A stretch of 64,000 bases of DNA from Chitinilyticum piscinae. Lineage in GTDB: Bacteria; Pseudomonadota; Gammaproteobacteria; Burkholderiales; Chitinibacteraceae. The stretch is from the NCBI RefSeq assembly GCF_015223195.1, contig NZ_JADFUA010000014.1, positions 1 through 64,000 of the forward strand, in the 5' to 3' direction. Positions 52,445 to 62,126 of the stretch are shown one piece after another (the stretch's first letter is position 1; the number at the start of each line of letters is the position of its first letter). A program made the translations under genes and the position numbers. The notes under the pieces were generated by a model that worked only from the letters and a program-made list of their open reading frames with translations, did no database searches and had not been told where the DNA came from.

Positions 52445-54126
52445 GTTTCACCCTCCTTTTTACTTCCACTCAATCTTGACACAGCAATCTGAATAGATCT
52501 CAAAAGCTTGCTTTCTTTATAATTTAAAATCCATGCAAAATTCAGCCGCGTCTGCCTTTCTTCGGCATACACTCTACGTATTCTCCGTTTTTCAGCTCCA
52601 TCATAGATGGCTTGAATTTTCATTGAAAATATAGGCCGACTCAACTCAGAGAGAAGCTGATCTGCAATTTCATATTCTCGACCGCTAGGTGGCTCATTTC
52701 TCCTGCCTCGGTGCTCTGCAATACGCACCCCCACTTGACCATCACTTTTCACCAGCTCAATTGCCAATGTAGACAATTTCTCCCCATTATCATCTGATAT
52801 TGAGAATATGTGAAACTGGCCAAATTGGCATTTTGAATAATACCCACCAACACAGTGTCCCTGTTTTCGCCCCTCTTCTTCCAGTGTATTGCGCGTAGTA
52901 AGCTCATGACAGCTCATACCTTGAAATTCAAAATCGCAGATAGGTAACCCTGGCCAGCCTCCTTGCAGATCCAAATCAGTCTCCGGATCTTTTAGGTTAA
53001 AGTGCATCTCCTGATTCCACTTTCGTGCCATAACAAGCCAATTTGCAGATGCTTTTGTGGCTGCCGCAATAAGCAACGAGGAAGATTCACTATCCTCAAC
53101 GCCATATAAACAGATGACACGATGAAAAGAAGCCAGCATTCTTGCCAGCAATTCAATTTCATACACCTTATCATCAGACAATTCCCAATCCTTACTCGCA
53201 GCATAAATAAGCCATGAACCCACAATAGGCTTACTGTCAAAAGGCTGCCAAAAATGCAATCGATCACAGATACCAACAAAGCACACAAAATCCTGTTCAC
53301 GCTTTGGCCGCAAATTGTACGGAATAAGTTCCAGATACTGATAGAACTTCTCAGGACAGTATGACCAGTGTTTGCATACCTGATCATTCGCATATTTCTG
53401 TACCCACCTTACGGTCTCTGGCCCCACACTCAATGCTTCTGCAAGCAGCCCCTGCAATGGCCTTCCTTGATCTATCGTTGCCATCAATGCATGCCGACTT
53501 TTATCAATTTCTCCGATGAAATTGTAAAGTGAGACTTTCTGTGAATAGACAGACCCCAATATTGGATAAGCCTGCACCGCCTGCCGTCTATAATGGCCAT
53601 GTGTTTTTTGTATAAGGCTGTTATATGCCGAGCTATCTTTCCAATCATCACAATGTAAATAGCTTAGAATTCTCTGATCCAATCGTCCGATAAAAGCCTG
53701 GTAACATTCACGAATTTCATTCTTCAGCTCTACTGGCGCCCCTAACATATTCAAATTCAAGTGCATTCCATGCGAAAATGGCATCACACCAATAAGCTTA
53801 ACAACCTCGATGCTCAAATTTTCGCCATGGTATTTTTTTGACAATTCAAGCATTGCCAAACGATAACCTTCTGCAGAATCAAAGTTAAATCTCAAAATAT
53901 CCCTTGCAATCTCATCTGGCCGGAGATAAAGACTGGATGGACCAAAGATTGCGGCGCAACATTGTCCATTTGCAAGTTCAAAAATAATATTCAAACCATG
54001 CCGTTCATGAGGTTGAAATGCATAGCAGTCAAGATTCTTTACCTCCACAGGAAAAATGATACTTTGCCGAAAGTGATTACCAGTTCGGAGGATGCATCTG
54101 TGTGACTTGTTTGTTATTTCACTCAT
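52432..54126 (-). CDS. PcfJ-like domain protein
   Basis: 564 residues from ATG 54126; the frame is open to 54174. The C-terminal third carries the PcfJ signature: TTRNTLEEEGRKQGHCVGGY, then FHIFSISDDNGEKLSTLAIE, VRIAEHRGRRNEPP. PcfJ was first seen on a conjugative plasmid and its biochemical role is unclear. The first 350 residues are alpha-helical and unlike known domains. Followed directly by GIY-YIG and DUF3841 genes. AT-rich, probably imported. Confidence 0.7.
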   Translation of the reverse strand: MSEITNKSHRCILRTGNHFRQSIIFPVEVKNLDCYAFQPHERHGLNIIFELANGQCCAAIFGPSSLYLRPDEIARDILRFNFDSAEGYRLAMLELSKKYHGENLSIEVVKLIGVMPFSHGMHLNLNMLGAPVELKNEIRECYQAFIGRLDQRILSYLHCDDWKDSSAYNSLIQKTHGHYRRQAVQAYPILGSVYSQKVSLYNFIGEIDKSRHALMATIDQGRPLQGLLAEALSVGPETVRWVQKYANDQVCKHWSYCPEKFYQYLELIPYNLRPKREQDFVCFVGICDRLHFWQPFDSKPIVGSWLIYAASKDWELSDDKVYEIELLARMLASFHRVICLYGVEDSESSSLLIAAATKASANWLVMARKWNQEMHFNLKDPETDLDLQGGWPGLPICDFEFQGMSCHELTTRNTLEEEGRKQGHCVGGYYSKCQFGQFHIFSISDDNGEKLSTLAIELVKSDGQVGVRIAEHRGRRNEPPSGREYEIADQLLSELSRPIFSMKIQAIYDGAEKRRIRRVYAEERQTRLNFAWILNYKESKLLRSIQIAVSRLSGSKKEGETWVI

Positions 54127-54354
54127 GACCAGACTCTCAAAAATCCAGGCACATGCCTCAGCAACGCATGCCAAACCAGCTTGTTCAGCTGAATACGATC
54201 TCTTAATGCGATCTTTTTGATGATATAACGCTATACCATGTATCTTATTACGTCAAGTCATGGTAGAGATCGCTTGAATTGTCTGGCCCAGGCATCCAAC
54301 CAAATCACTCACCTAGCCTCCCCCTTGGGCTCAGCCTATTGAGCCATCAACTCA

Positions 54355-55473
54355 TTGCATGTAGCTCATCTAATGCACCATGTTCTGGCGCATCCTACGA
54401 ATACTTCATCCATGTGGATTCAGGTGATGACTCTTTGGTCGCTTCCGCAGCAATCGGTCGAACTCAAGCAGGGTTACGACAGCTTGAAAACGCTCCGAGT
54501 AGTGATACGCCCTAACCATCTGAACAAGCTGATCTATGACGCCTGTGAACTCGCACACCGAATGTACGAATTGATGCTCCTAACCCGACCGGGCGATCTA
54601 CTTAGCTACCTATGTGTGGAAGTGGACGAATGTAGTGACTGGGTGCGTCAACGAGTGACGACTTACATCGAACAAGCCATTCAGAGATCAAACCTCGCAA
54701 ACGACAAATCTGTACTACTGCCCTTACAAGTGTTCGACGGGTTTTTCTGCTGGGCAGGCGATGACACGCCCCCAGAAGATGATGCCTGGCTCAGCTACAG
54801 GGAGTCAGAACAATTCAGTCTTCTTCTCAAGCAGTGGTTTGCGGAAATTCAAGCAGCCCAGACCATGCTGGCGAAAGGAGATGATTTGCAACGGCACTGC
54901 TTCTACCAGTTCAAGCAGGGTACACATCGATTAAATTTGCTCGATCGCAAACGTGCGATTGCAGTCGTGCGCGATGCAAGTGCGGAGCCCAATCCGGACT
55001 CTGCATATTTCAGGAAGATCTGCGAATTGCTTGATAGAAAGGATATACGCTCGGTGACGACCTATAGCGGCAGTTACGCCATCTTTCGCTTGCTATGCAA
55101 CAAACAGCGTCAAGAGGCCTATCGAACCGGCCTATCCCCAGGACTTGCATTCCCCATCAATACCACGGAATCCTTCAATTTAGGTATTCGTTGCTCGGCA
55201 TGGGGCGCGCAAATCTCGTTCTACAGTGAAGGAATGGGCCGTGGCGATTTACACATTGCGTCCCCTTGCCATGTCAGCATCAATGACACCCCAAAGAACC
55301 TAGATTATCTGTTCAAGCTGGCGCGATATGTTGTTTGTAGCCAATCACTAGGAACTCTAGAGGGCTACAGCGTAGAAGAAGGAGATGGCTGGTGGTGTTA
55401 TCACCTAATCGATGATGCTAGAGCTATCGCACAGGATGAATGGTTAGTACGACTGAACCAAGAGCGTGTATAG
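54355..55473 (+). CDS. Uncharacterised protein
   Basis: Up to 372 residues; ATG 54412 and ATG 54427 are later possible starts and no ribosome site decides. Blocks visible are LRVVIRPNHLNKLIYDACEL, LSYLCVEVDECSDWVRQRVT, VFDGFFCWAGDDTPPEDDAW, FYQFKQGTHRLNLLDRKRAI and EGDGWWCYHLIDDARAI. It is acidic and soluble, with no recognised family. It is convergent with McrC and separated from it by an IS200/IS605-like scar. Confidence 0.5.
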   Translation: MHVAHLMHHVLAHPTNTSSMWIQVMTLWSLPQQSVELKQGYDSLKTLRVVIRPNHLNKLIYDACELAHRMYELMLLTRPGDLLSYLCVEVDECSDWVRQRVTTYIEQAIQRSNLANDKSVLLPLQVFDGFFCWAGDDTPPEDDAWLSYRESEQFSLLLKQWFAEIQAAQTMLAKGDDLQRHCFYQFKQGTHRLNLLDRKRAIAVVRDASAEPNPDSAYFRKICELLDRKDIRSVTTYSGSYAIFRLLCNKQRQEAYRTGLSPGLAFPINTTESFNLGIRCSAWGAQISFYSEGMGRGDLHIASPCHVSINDTPKNLDYLFKLARYVVCSQSLGTLEGYSVEEGDGWWCYHLIDDARAIAQDEWLVRLNQERV

Positions 55474-55556
55474 GTGAGTGCCAGTAGTGAGAAGCCATGG
55501 CGACACCTTATCAGGGGATTAAGCAATACATCGAGCAACAGCAAACGCCACACTAA

Positions 55557-55632
55557 CTAAGCCCCAAAACTGGATTGCTTTGCAATCCGCGCTATCCTTC
55601 CCCTCCCTGAAGGACGGGGTTTGCAGCGCATC
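55557..55632 (-). mobile_element. IS200/IS605-like end (omega-RNA-like scar)
   Basis: Read on the minus strand this is AAACCCCGTCCTTCAGG, then GAGGGGAAGGATAGCGC, then a hairpin ATTGCAAAGCAAT. It closely resembles the 3' end of tnpB elements, where the guide RNA scaffold lies. There is no tnpB or tnpA here. It separates the genes at 54355 and 55639. Identification is from memory of such ends. Confidence 0.5.
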
Positions 55633-55638
55633 TGATCA

Positions 55639-56970
55639 TTACGTAACCTCGTCATGCACTTGTTGTGCGCCCTGCTCCAACTGGGTTGCTGAAGCAAATT
55701 TAATTGGCCAATCCAGCCCCTCGGGCAGCAGCAACTCATCGCTATCCAGATCAAACGGCAGCACTTGCAAACGCAGCGTATCGCTGAACACGAATGAATG
55801 TACCAGTGGATGATCGAATCTGCGCCACTTCGGATAGATCAATGCCATCTCGCCGTGGCCATCTAGATAGCAGTGACCGTAGGCGAACAGCTGGTAGAAA
55901 TCAGCCTGGCTAAGCCCATATTTCCCCTCGATGTCATCCGAGTACAACCGCTTCCACTTGGTATCCAGCACCAACTTGCCGTTTCCAATCGTGATCAGCA
56001 AATCCGGTTTCAGCTGAAACAGGTGCTTGTCACCAAAACGGCACAGCGACTTCCCAGATGCCTGTGTTTTCAGTGTGGCTCCAGTCTTCAGCTGCCCACG
56101 CAAGCAACGCGCCACATGGCTTTCAAACAATTTCTCCATCGGGAACAGCATACTGATTCCGCGATAGTGGCCCGCCACCGCCAGCGGCATCTGCCGGTAC
56201 AGAATCAGCTCGCACCACGGTTTGACCGGAAGGTAATGCGCCATCAGTCGGTCATTCCGCCACTGGCGGAAATCCTGCGCAATATCGCGGCTATCCGGCA
56301 ATTCATGCAACATGCCGGCCAGCTCATGTGCCAGACGCCAGTTATCGGCATCCTGAGTGGCCTTGCACACCAGCAGCAGTGCGCTTTTCAGCAGGCGATT
56401 TTCCGCCCGGTCAGGCACAAACACATCATGGCGAATCTGGAAGAAATGCTGCCGGCCGGGTGGCTGGCGCATCTGCTTCATCACATCCAGCTGACCGCGC
56501 AGAAAGCGCTGTTCTTCCTCAACCCGCAAATAATCAAAGCGCATACCGCGCTTGAACAGATGATCCAGTGCCTGCAAGAACTGCCGCATCACCCACTCCG
56601 CCAGCGACGTCTTGTACAGGCTAAGGCTCGCTTCCTCAGTTGCTCGCGCCGGCAAATCCAGCGCACTGGCAATCAACTTGCACAGCAACTTGCGCGAAGA
56701 CAGCCTGCAATCTCCCTCGTCATGGTGCTTAGGCAGGATTTCGATCACCTGACCGCAGGGGCTTTCCAGGATGCCGACATGATTATCCAGCTTCAGCCAT
56801 TGCCGGCCTTCCAGTTGCAGCAACGTGGCGCCCGTCGAGCGGAAACGACCGGCTAGTTCGCACAGCCAGTCAAACGCAGTCTGGCTGATTTGCGCTTCAT
56901 CCAGTGAGGGGGCCTGAACCTGGCAGGTCGTTAATCGCGCGTATTCACGCACGACAACATGCATGGCCAT
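55639..56970 (-). CDS. mcrC: McrC-type nuclease subunit
   Basis: 443 residues. The start overlaps the mcrB stop as TAATG. An N-terminal adaptor (REYARLTTCQV, then WLKLDNHVGIL, IEILPKH) is followed by the McrC helical region (FDYLRVEEEQRFLRGQLDV, IRHDVFVPDRAENRLLKSAL). The PD-(D/E)xK nuclease is FQLKPDLLITIGNGKLVLDT with KWK after it (D, D-x-K). McrC stimulates the McrB motor and cuts modified DNA. All key residues appear present. Confidence 0.9.
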   Translation of the reverse strand: MAMHVVVREYARLTTCQVQAPSLDEAQISQTAFDWLCELAGRFRSTGATLLQLEGRQWLKLDNHVGILESPCGQVIEILPKHHDEGDCRLSSRKLLCKLIASALDLPARATEEASLSLYKTSLAEWVMRQFLQALDHLFKRGMRFDYLRVEEEQRFLRGQLDVMKQMRQPPGRQHFFQIRHDVFVPDRAENRLLKSALLLVCKATQDADNWRLAHELAGMLHELPDSRDIAQDFRQWRNDRLMAHYLPVKPWCELILYRQMPLAVAGHYRGISMLFPMEKLFESHVARCLRGQLKTGATLKTQASGKSLCRFGDKHLFQLKPDLLITIGNGKLVLDTKWKRLYSDDIEGKYGLSQADFYQLFAYGHCYLDGHGEMALIYPKWRRFDHPLVHSFVFSDTLRLQVLPFDLDSDELLLPEGLDWPIKFASATQLEQGAQQVHDEVT

Positions 56971-59366
56971 TAGTCACCAGCCTCGTCAGTCACATAACCA
57001 GTGGCCACTGTGGCCAAAATACCCAGATAAGCTGCCGGATTGGCAAATGCCGCATCGTTCAGAGTCCACTGGGGCGACTGCCGCAACTTGTCGTGCACCT
57101 TGGGAAACAAGCTTGGCAGTTTGAGCGCGGAATCCGCGACAATAAACGCCTCGGCTGGGTTCTTGCACTGATCATTCAGCACCCAGCGGATGTGCTCCCA
57201 GTCTTCGAAAAAATACTCCTGCAGCAAGGGCAGGATGTCTTGGCGGAAAATCGTGGCCAGCCTTACCAGCGTCGGCTCGGCCTGCAGCGGCATGAAATAG
57301 GCATGCCCCAGGGTATGCTCCCGATCCAGCAGCACAGTAATGCGTTGGTTCATTACCTGCAGCATTTTCGCGAGGTCTAGCCCTTCCGCGCCCTCGATAG
57401 TGATACCAGCCAGCAACTCGGGGCGCGGCGGCATTTCGCGGAAGGTAAATCGCCGGCGTAAGGCCAGATCCAGCCCCGCCAGCGAACGGTCGGCCGTATT
57501 CATCGTGCCGATCAGGTAAACATTGCCGGGCACCGAGAAGCTGTCCTTGGAATACGGCAGCGTAACTTTCAGCTCCTCCGCGGCGCCAGCCCGTTTGGAG
57601 GGCTCGATCAGCGTAATCAGCTCACCGAAAATCCGCGAAATATTGCCGCGGTTGATTTCATCGATAATCAGCACATAGGGCTGGGCATGCATGTGCGGCT
57701 TTTCAGCTTCAATCATTGCTGGCAAGCCACATTCGGCCTGGAGGTAACGCAACATCCCGTCCACATATGACGGGTTGTACATCCCGCGCTTGGATTCACC
57801 GGCGAACAACTTTCTTACATTATCCATACTGGCTACATAGTAAGGATCATCATTCTCCGTGCTTAGCGGGAATACCCTGAATGTTTTTCCCCCATCGTAG
57901 GAAACCTCAAACTCTTTTCCACGCACCGTTTTCAGCTTAAGCCGGCCTCCTGACGCTTCGAGTTTTTCCTGTAGATTTTCCACTGCCAGCTCAAAGGCCG
58001 AAGTGACCTTACCACCATCTTGGGCGTCACTGCACAAGGATTTGAATACACCGTCTACGACTGCATAGCGAATCTGCCCGTTGGTTTCGTTTGTTTCCGC
58101 TCGCATCCCCTCGACAAAATCCTCGTAGCTGAAGCTCTGGTGGAATGTTACGAACCGGATGCGGCCATCACTCACCAGCTTGTCGAAGTGCGCCTTGAGC
58201 AGCTTCCGGTCATGGCCGTGCTGCTGCAACAGCGATGGTTCGAGAATTTCCAGTGCTGCATTGACAGTTTGGTAGGTTTTCCCTGTACCGGGCGGGCCAT
58301 ATAGAATTTGATTTAGCGGTTGAGAATCAGGTACGCCAATAGCCTTCTCGTTCATTGAATTTTCCGCTTTATCCATCCGTTCATAATCATCAGGCCAGTA
58401 CCCTTTACGACTACCGATACCAATTAGTCTTGTCTGATATTGCAGTGCAGATCCAGCCTCTGCCGCTGTATCCTGATTCAACGGCTGCCATGGCGAATTC
58501 TCTCCATCATTTAAGCGAATATTGATGCCTTGTTCGGCAGGTTGAAGATACAAAGTCACCGCTGTACCACGATTATGTGGGTGCTCCGTACGCCCAGCAC
58601 GGATTTCACAGTCCTTCGATATCCACCAGTCATAACCAATGTCATGAATGGCTTTGGCAAGATTGCAGAATGCAGCAGTCTGCCCAGCTTCGTTGAGCCG
58701 TTCAGACAAGCCAGTGGCGCTCTCAAAATGCTTGAGAATTTCTGCTTTCCCTTGATCAGCATTTAGGCGATCCCTAGCTCGATTCTGTAGCTGATTGGCA
58801 AATGGCAATAGCTCTTGCTCACCCCGGCGCGCCATCCAATATTCATACCATTCTCGAAGCGATTGGTACTGGAGGTCCTCCTGAGCCGCCGCTTGAAGAA
58901 ATTGCATTTTATAGATTGGCAAAATATGTGGAGAAGACTGGTCTTGATATAGAAATGCAAGCTTCCACTTTAAAAAATGTGGAAATTCAATCTGCTCTAT
59001 TTTTGTCAGATCGCCAAATCTTGCCGCATTAACAATATCAAGAAGTGCCGCACGTATTGCCTGAAAAGCCTCGTCAGCAGTTTGACCATATTGTGGCAGC
59101 CATACATACCCCTGGCCTTCCTGCACACCAGTTTTCAAAGGAAGCGGTTTATCTGGCTCGGCCCGCTGATAGATACCAAACTTGATAGAAGAACCACCTG
59201 AGACCGACCCTAAGAGGTCGGTTCGCTGCTCCCACCATCTGCAAAACGAATCCGAATTGCCAACATGGGTATATTCTTGCAGAGTCATTCTGGCTAGGCT
59301 CTCGAGTGGCCAGCGTGCCAGAAACGCTATCCATTGTTTTTGTGCTTGCAGGATTGTTTCATTCAT
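56970..59366 (-). CDS. mcrB: McrB-type AAA+ GTPase
   Basis: 798 residues. An N-terminal target-recognition region (1-340) unlike EcoKMcrB precedes the motor: Walker A LYGPPGTGKTYQTVNA at 355-370, FHQSFSYEDFVEGMR, Walker B YVLIIDEINRGNISRIFGE, and the McrB signature GTMNTADRSLAGLDLALRRR. It is the motor of an McrBC restriction system; the divergent N-terminus sets its DNA specificity, perhaps a modified base other than 5-methylcytosine. It follows the WYL regulator by 59 bases on the same strand. Confidence 0.93.
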   Translation of the reverse strand: MNETILQAQKQWIAFLARWPLESLARMTLQEYTHVGNSDSFCRWWEQRTDLLGSVSGGSSIKFGIYQRAEPDKPLPLKTGVQEGQGYVWLPQYGQTADEAFQAIRAALLDIVNAARFGDLTKIEQIEFPHFLKWKLAFLYQDQSSPHILPIYKMQFLQAAAQEDLQYQSLREWYEYWMARRGEQELLPFANQLQNRARDRLNADQGKAEILKHFESATGLSERLNEAGQTAAFCNLAKAIHDIGYDWWISKDCEIRAGRTEHPHNRGTAVTLYLQPAEQGINIRLNDGENSPWQPLNQDTAAEAGSALQYQTRLIGIGSRKGYWPDDYERMDKAENSMNEKAIGVPDSQPLNQILYGPPGTGKTYQTVNAALEILEPSLLQQHGHDRKLLKAHFDKLVSDGRIRFVTFHQSFSYEDFVEGMRAETNETNGQIRYAVVDGVFKSLCSDAQDGGKVTSAFELAVENLQEKLEASGGRLKLKTVRGKEFEVSYDGGKTFRVFPLSTENDDPYYVASMDNVRKLFAGESKRGMYNPSYVDGMLRYLQAECGLPAMIEAEKPHMHAQPYVLIIDEINRGNISRIFGELITLIEPSKRAGAAEELKVTLPYSKDSFSVPGNVYLIGTMNTADRSLAGLDLALRRRFTFREMPPRPELLAGITIEGAEGLDLAKMLQVMNQRITVLLDREHTLGHAYFMPLQAEPTLVRLATIFRQDILPLLQEYFFEDWEHIRWVLNDQCKNPAEAFIVADSALKLPSLFPKVHDKLRQSPQWTLNDAAFANPAAYLGILATVATGYVTDEAGD

Positions 59367-59425
59367 GGGTACACCTTACACATGAGGGCATTGCCTTGAT
59401 GCCACCAGTACGACAATTGGCAGGG

Positions 59426-60319
59426 TCAGGGACTAACATAACCGGGAGCTAACTTGGCACTTTCAACCCCATATAAAGCGATGCCATTGCGAAGCCATAG
59501 ACGACAAGCCTCATCCTGTAAGACATGATTTGGCGAACAATCTACAAACCAGCGCCTGAGCATATAACCGGCATTGGCAGCACGAACTTGCACATTTAGT
59601 ACGCCGTTCGCCATTCCATAATCGAGTTCGGCAATCGCAGCATCATTGTGCGCGGGGTGAGGTACTAACTCTAGTTCGACCACGCGATTCCACTGAATGT
59701 CAGCGGTCGGCAGCTCATGCTTCTTGGGATAATCATCAAGCACCTCAGCATTCACAATCCGAGTTATTACTAGATCGATGAAACGCTCGCGTAATCGGTC
59801 ATACGCACGGATATGCCAGCGTAAGCCGCTATCAACAATTGCGAATGGAGCAATCAATCGTTCTTGTTCACCGCTCGTGGCTGAGTGATAGCGAATCCGT
59901 AACAGTTTCTGGGCACGTATCGCACGCGTAACCGCACCCAAAATGGGCAATTGTGGTCGGTTCAATATACTTGGGTATTCGCAAGGCAGCATCGCCTCAC
60001 CAGAGCCTTCCACACCGTACCCCTCCCCTTGCATTAACGCTCCCATGACTTGTTCAAGACGATGTTCGAACACAGGCGTGAACTGCTTGGTGATGCGGTA
60101 GGCTTTACTGGACTGGTGGAGCTCGAGATTTTGTTCTGCCAGTAGTTTGTACTGGCCGATGTCACGGGTAGCCACTGCTGAGGCAATACTGAATCGCGCC
60201 ATCAAGTCAGCCCGTCGAAACTCGCCCAGAAAATACAGGCAGAACTCCAGATAGGTTAGACGTTCTCGTTGGTTATGGCTTAGCGCCGCTAGCTGTTCTT
60301 TGGATGTGGACTGTGTCAT
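59426..60319 (-). CDS. WYL-domain transcriptional regulator (BrxR/CapW type)
   Basis: 297 residues from ATG 60319. An N-terminal winged helix (ERLTYLEFCLYFLGEFRRAD, LMARFSIASAVATRDI) is followed by a WYL domain (RLIAPFAIVDSGLRWHIRAY, ERFIDLVITRI) and a C-terminal WCX-like part (ELELVPHPAHNDAAIAELDY). This layout is that of BrxR and CapW, repressors that sit in front of defence operons and bind inverted repeats. It is the first gene of the mcrBC operon. Matching palindromes lie 55 bases before it and before sbcD. Confidence 0.88.
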   Translation of the reverse strand: MTQSTSKEQLAALSHNQRERLTYLEFCLYFLGEFRRADLMARFSIASAVATRDIGQYKLLAEQNLELHQSSKAYRITKQFTPVFEHRLEQVMGALMQGEGYGVEGSGEAMLPCEYPSILNRPQLPILGAVTRAIRAQKLLRIRYHSATSGEQERLIAPFAIVDSGLRWHIRAYDRLRERFIDLVITRIVNAEVLDDYPKKHELPTADIQWNRVVELELVPHPAHNDAAIAELDYGMANGVLNVQVRAANAGYMLRRWFVDCSPNHVLQDEACRLWLRNGIALYGVESAKLAPGYVSP

Positions 60320-60373
60320 TGCGCACCAATGTGATTTTTCTATATAGCATAATGCTACATTATCGATCCCAAG

Positions 60374-60394
60374 TAATCATCATTTTGATGATTA
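60374..60394. promoter_or_regulatory. Palindromic operator 1, before the WYL-mcrBC operon
   Basis: TAATCATCA, then TTT, then its exact reverse complement TGATGATTA: a perfect 21-base palindrome, 55 bases before the regulator start. The sequence TATGCTATATAG nearer the gene (about 60341-60352, minus) could hold the -10 box. It is the probable binding site of the WYL protein. Confidence 0.7.
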
Positions 60395-60473
60395 ACTTAC
60401 ACAAATACTGCACTGTTTCCTGCTGGTACTTCGCAGCCGAGTCCGTTCCAGGCGAGAAAACAACGTGATGCGC

Positions 60474-60644
60474 TTAATCGGCAAAGGAAATTTCCTGTGC
60501 AGCATCAAATTCACTGAAAAGGTCACTGACGCACAACCCCTTGAATGACGCATCTACATAATGGCGAAACTGTGGAGCCTGGATCGTTTCATAGGTCAGA
60601 TCTTTGAAAACCTTAACCGGTAGCAAATAACTCTCTGTTCTTGC
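60474..60644 (-). pseudogene. Gene remnant of unknown identity
   Basis: The minus strand is open for 57 codons without a start: TESYLLPVKVFKDLTYETIQ, APQFRHYVDASFKGLCVSDL and FSEFDAAQEISFAD, then a stop. It reads like the C-terminus of a real protein, truncated when the neighbouring operons were inserted. No family is recognised. The rest of 60320-60878 is regulatory or empty. Confidence 0.35.
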
Positions 60645-60814
60645 TCATGCCCCCTCCTCAGTCACTCAGTCACTCTTCAGATCGCAGCCACCGACATAGT
60701 GGTCAGCAAGATCATTGTTTCGGCTTGAAAGAGGCGCAAAGTGCGATGCGCCGCGATCTCACAAAGCGAGCACGAATAAGTGCCAACTCAATATAGCATC
60801 ATATCCATCCATTG

Positions 60815-60835
60815 TAATAATCATTTTGATGATGT
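60815..60835. promoter_or_regulatory. Palindromic operator 2, before sbcDC
   Basis: This site matches operator 1 at 18 of 21 positions (TAATAATCATTTT, then GATGATGT) and lies 43 bases before sbcD. It overlaps a possible promoter with TTGTAA at 60813 and TAAATT at 60835. The WYL regulator probably also controls sbcDC. Confidence 0.65.
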
Positions 60836-60878
60836 AAATTTCAAAATCACTTTTCCAGCATCGCCAAAGGATCAAGAC

Positions 60879-62126
60879 ATGCGACTACTGCATACCTCCG
60901 ACTGGCACCTCGGCCAGACCTTCCATAGCTATGAACGTAGTGCTGAACATGCACATTTTCTTGGGTGGCTACTCCAACAGCTCATCGAGCAGGAACCAGA
61001 TGTACTTGTAATTGCCGGGGACATTTTTGATACCGCGAATCCATCAGCAGCGGCCCAGCAGCAGTTCTATCGATTTATCAGTGCTGCACTGAAACAGCAA
61101 CCAGATATCAACATCATCATTACGGCAGGTAATCACGATTCCGCACATCGTCTTGAAGCCCCATCCCCCATCCTTCGCGAGCTTGGTGTCACGCTGATTG
61201 GCACAGTTCCACGTAACGAGGACGGCCTCGTCGACGTCAGACGATTGGTCATTCCCCTTGGAAACAAGAATTCCAACCCAACCGGCTGGTGTGTGGCACT
61301 CCCATTTTTGCGGCCAGGGGATCTGCCTCGGCATCCGGAAATGGCGGATCACTATCAAGATGGAGTGGCTGCTCTCTATGAAGCGACATTACAGCATGCC
61401 GTGGCACTACGCGGGGAATCCCAACTTCCGATTATCGGCATCGGACATTTACATCTAGTTGGCGGCGAAGTATCCGAGCTCTCGGAGAGACGATTGATCG
61501 TAGGTGGAAATGAGGCTTTATCTGCAAACATCTTTGGCGATGCATTCAGTTATGTCGCGCTCGGTCACTTACACAAGGCACAACAAGTTGGTCACCCCCA
61601 TATCCGTTACTGCGGCAGCCCCTTACCCATGTCATTCAGCGAAATCGACTATACCCATCAGGTTGTACTGGTTGATTTTGAGGGCTGTGCAGTAACGAAC
61701 ATCATGCCCCTGATTATCCCGCGATCCGTTCCCTTGCTTCGCCTGCCGAAACAACGAGCCGACATTAATGACGTGCTGGCGATGCTTACCAGCCTTGAAT
61801 TACCAGAAGCCTCCTTTGACGAACAACCCTACCTGGAAGTACGGGTTGCCCTCCGGCAACCAGAACCGGACTTGCGCCGACGGATTGAGGAGGCCTTAAC
61901 CGGCAAACCCGTTCGACTAGTCCGCATTGATGCACAAATCGTTCGTGAACATAGTAATGAGCAACCGTTGCACGCACACGGGCTCAATGACATGCAACAG
62001 ATTCAGCCGCTTGAGGTATTCCGGAATATCTACGAAACCACCTATGGAACGCCTCCCAAGGAAACATTAATCCATGCATTTGCTGAACTGGCTAGTAGGG
62101 CGCAACATGAGGAGATTTCGGCATGA
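60879..62126 (+). CDS. sbcD: SbcD nuclease subunit
   Basis: 415 residues from ATG 60879 with AAAGGA before it; the frame opens at 60780 but those residues cross the operator. Mre11-type phosphodiesterase motifs are all present: LHTSDWHLGQTF, VIAGDIFDTANPS, ITAGNHDSAHR and ALGHLHKAQ. SbcD is the Mn-dependent nuclease of the SbcCD complex that opens hairpins and protein-blocked DNA ends. Its stop overlaps the sbcC start as ATGA. Confidence 0.92.
   Translation: MRLLHTSDWHLGQTFHSYERSAEHAHFLGWLLQQLIEQEPDVLVIAGDIFDTANPSAAAQQQFYRFISAALKQQPDINIIITAGNHDSAHRLEAPSPILRELGVTLIGTVPRNEDGLVDVRRLVIPLGNKNSNPTGWCVALPFLRPGDLPRHPEMADHYQDGVAALYEATLQHAVALRGESQLPIIGIGHLHLVGGEVSELSERRLIVGGNEALSANIFGDAFSYVALGHLHKAQQVGHPHIRYCGSPLPMSFSEIDYTHQVVLVDFEGCAVTNIMPLIIPRSVPLLRLPKQRADINDVLAMLTSLELPEASFDEQPYLEVRVALRQPEPDLRRRIEEALTGKPVRLVRIDAQIVREHSNEQPLHAHGLNDMQQIQPLEVFRNIYETTYGTPPKETLIHAFAELASRAQHEEISA

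Noticed and set aside
55873-56856. 327-codon plus-strand frame opposite mcrC
   Set aside because: It is the antisense of a well-supported McrC nuclease with a TAATG link to mcrB.
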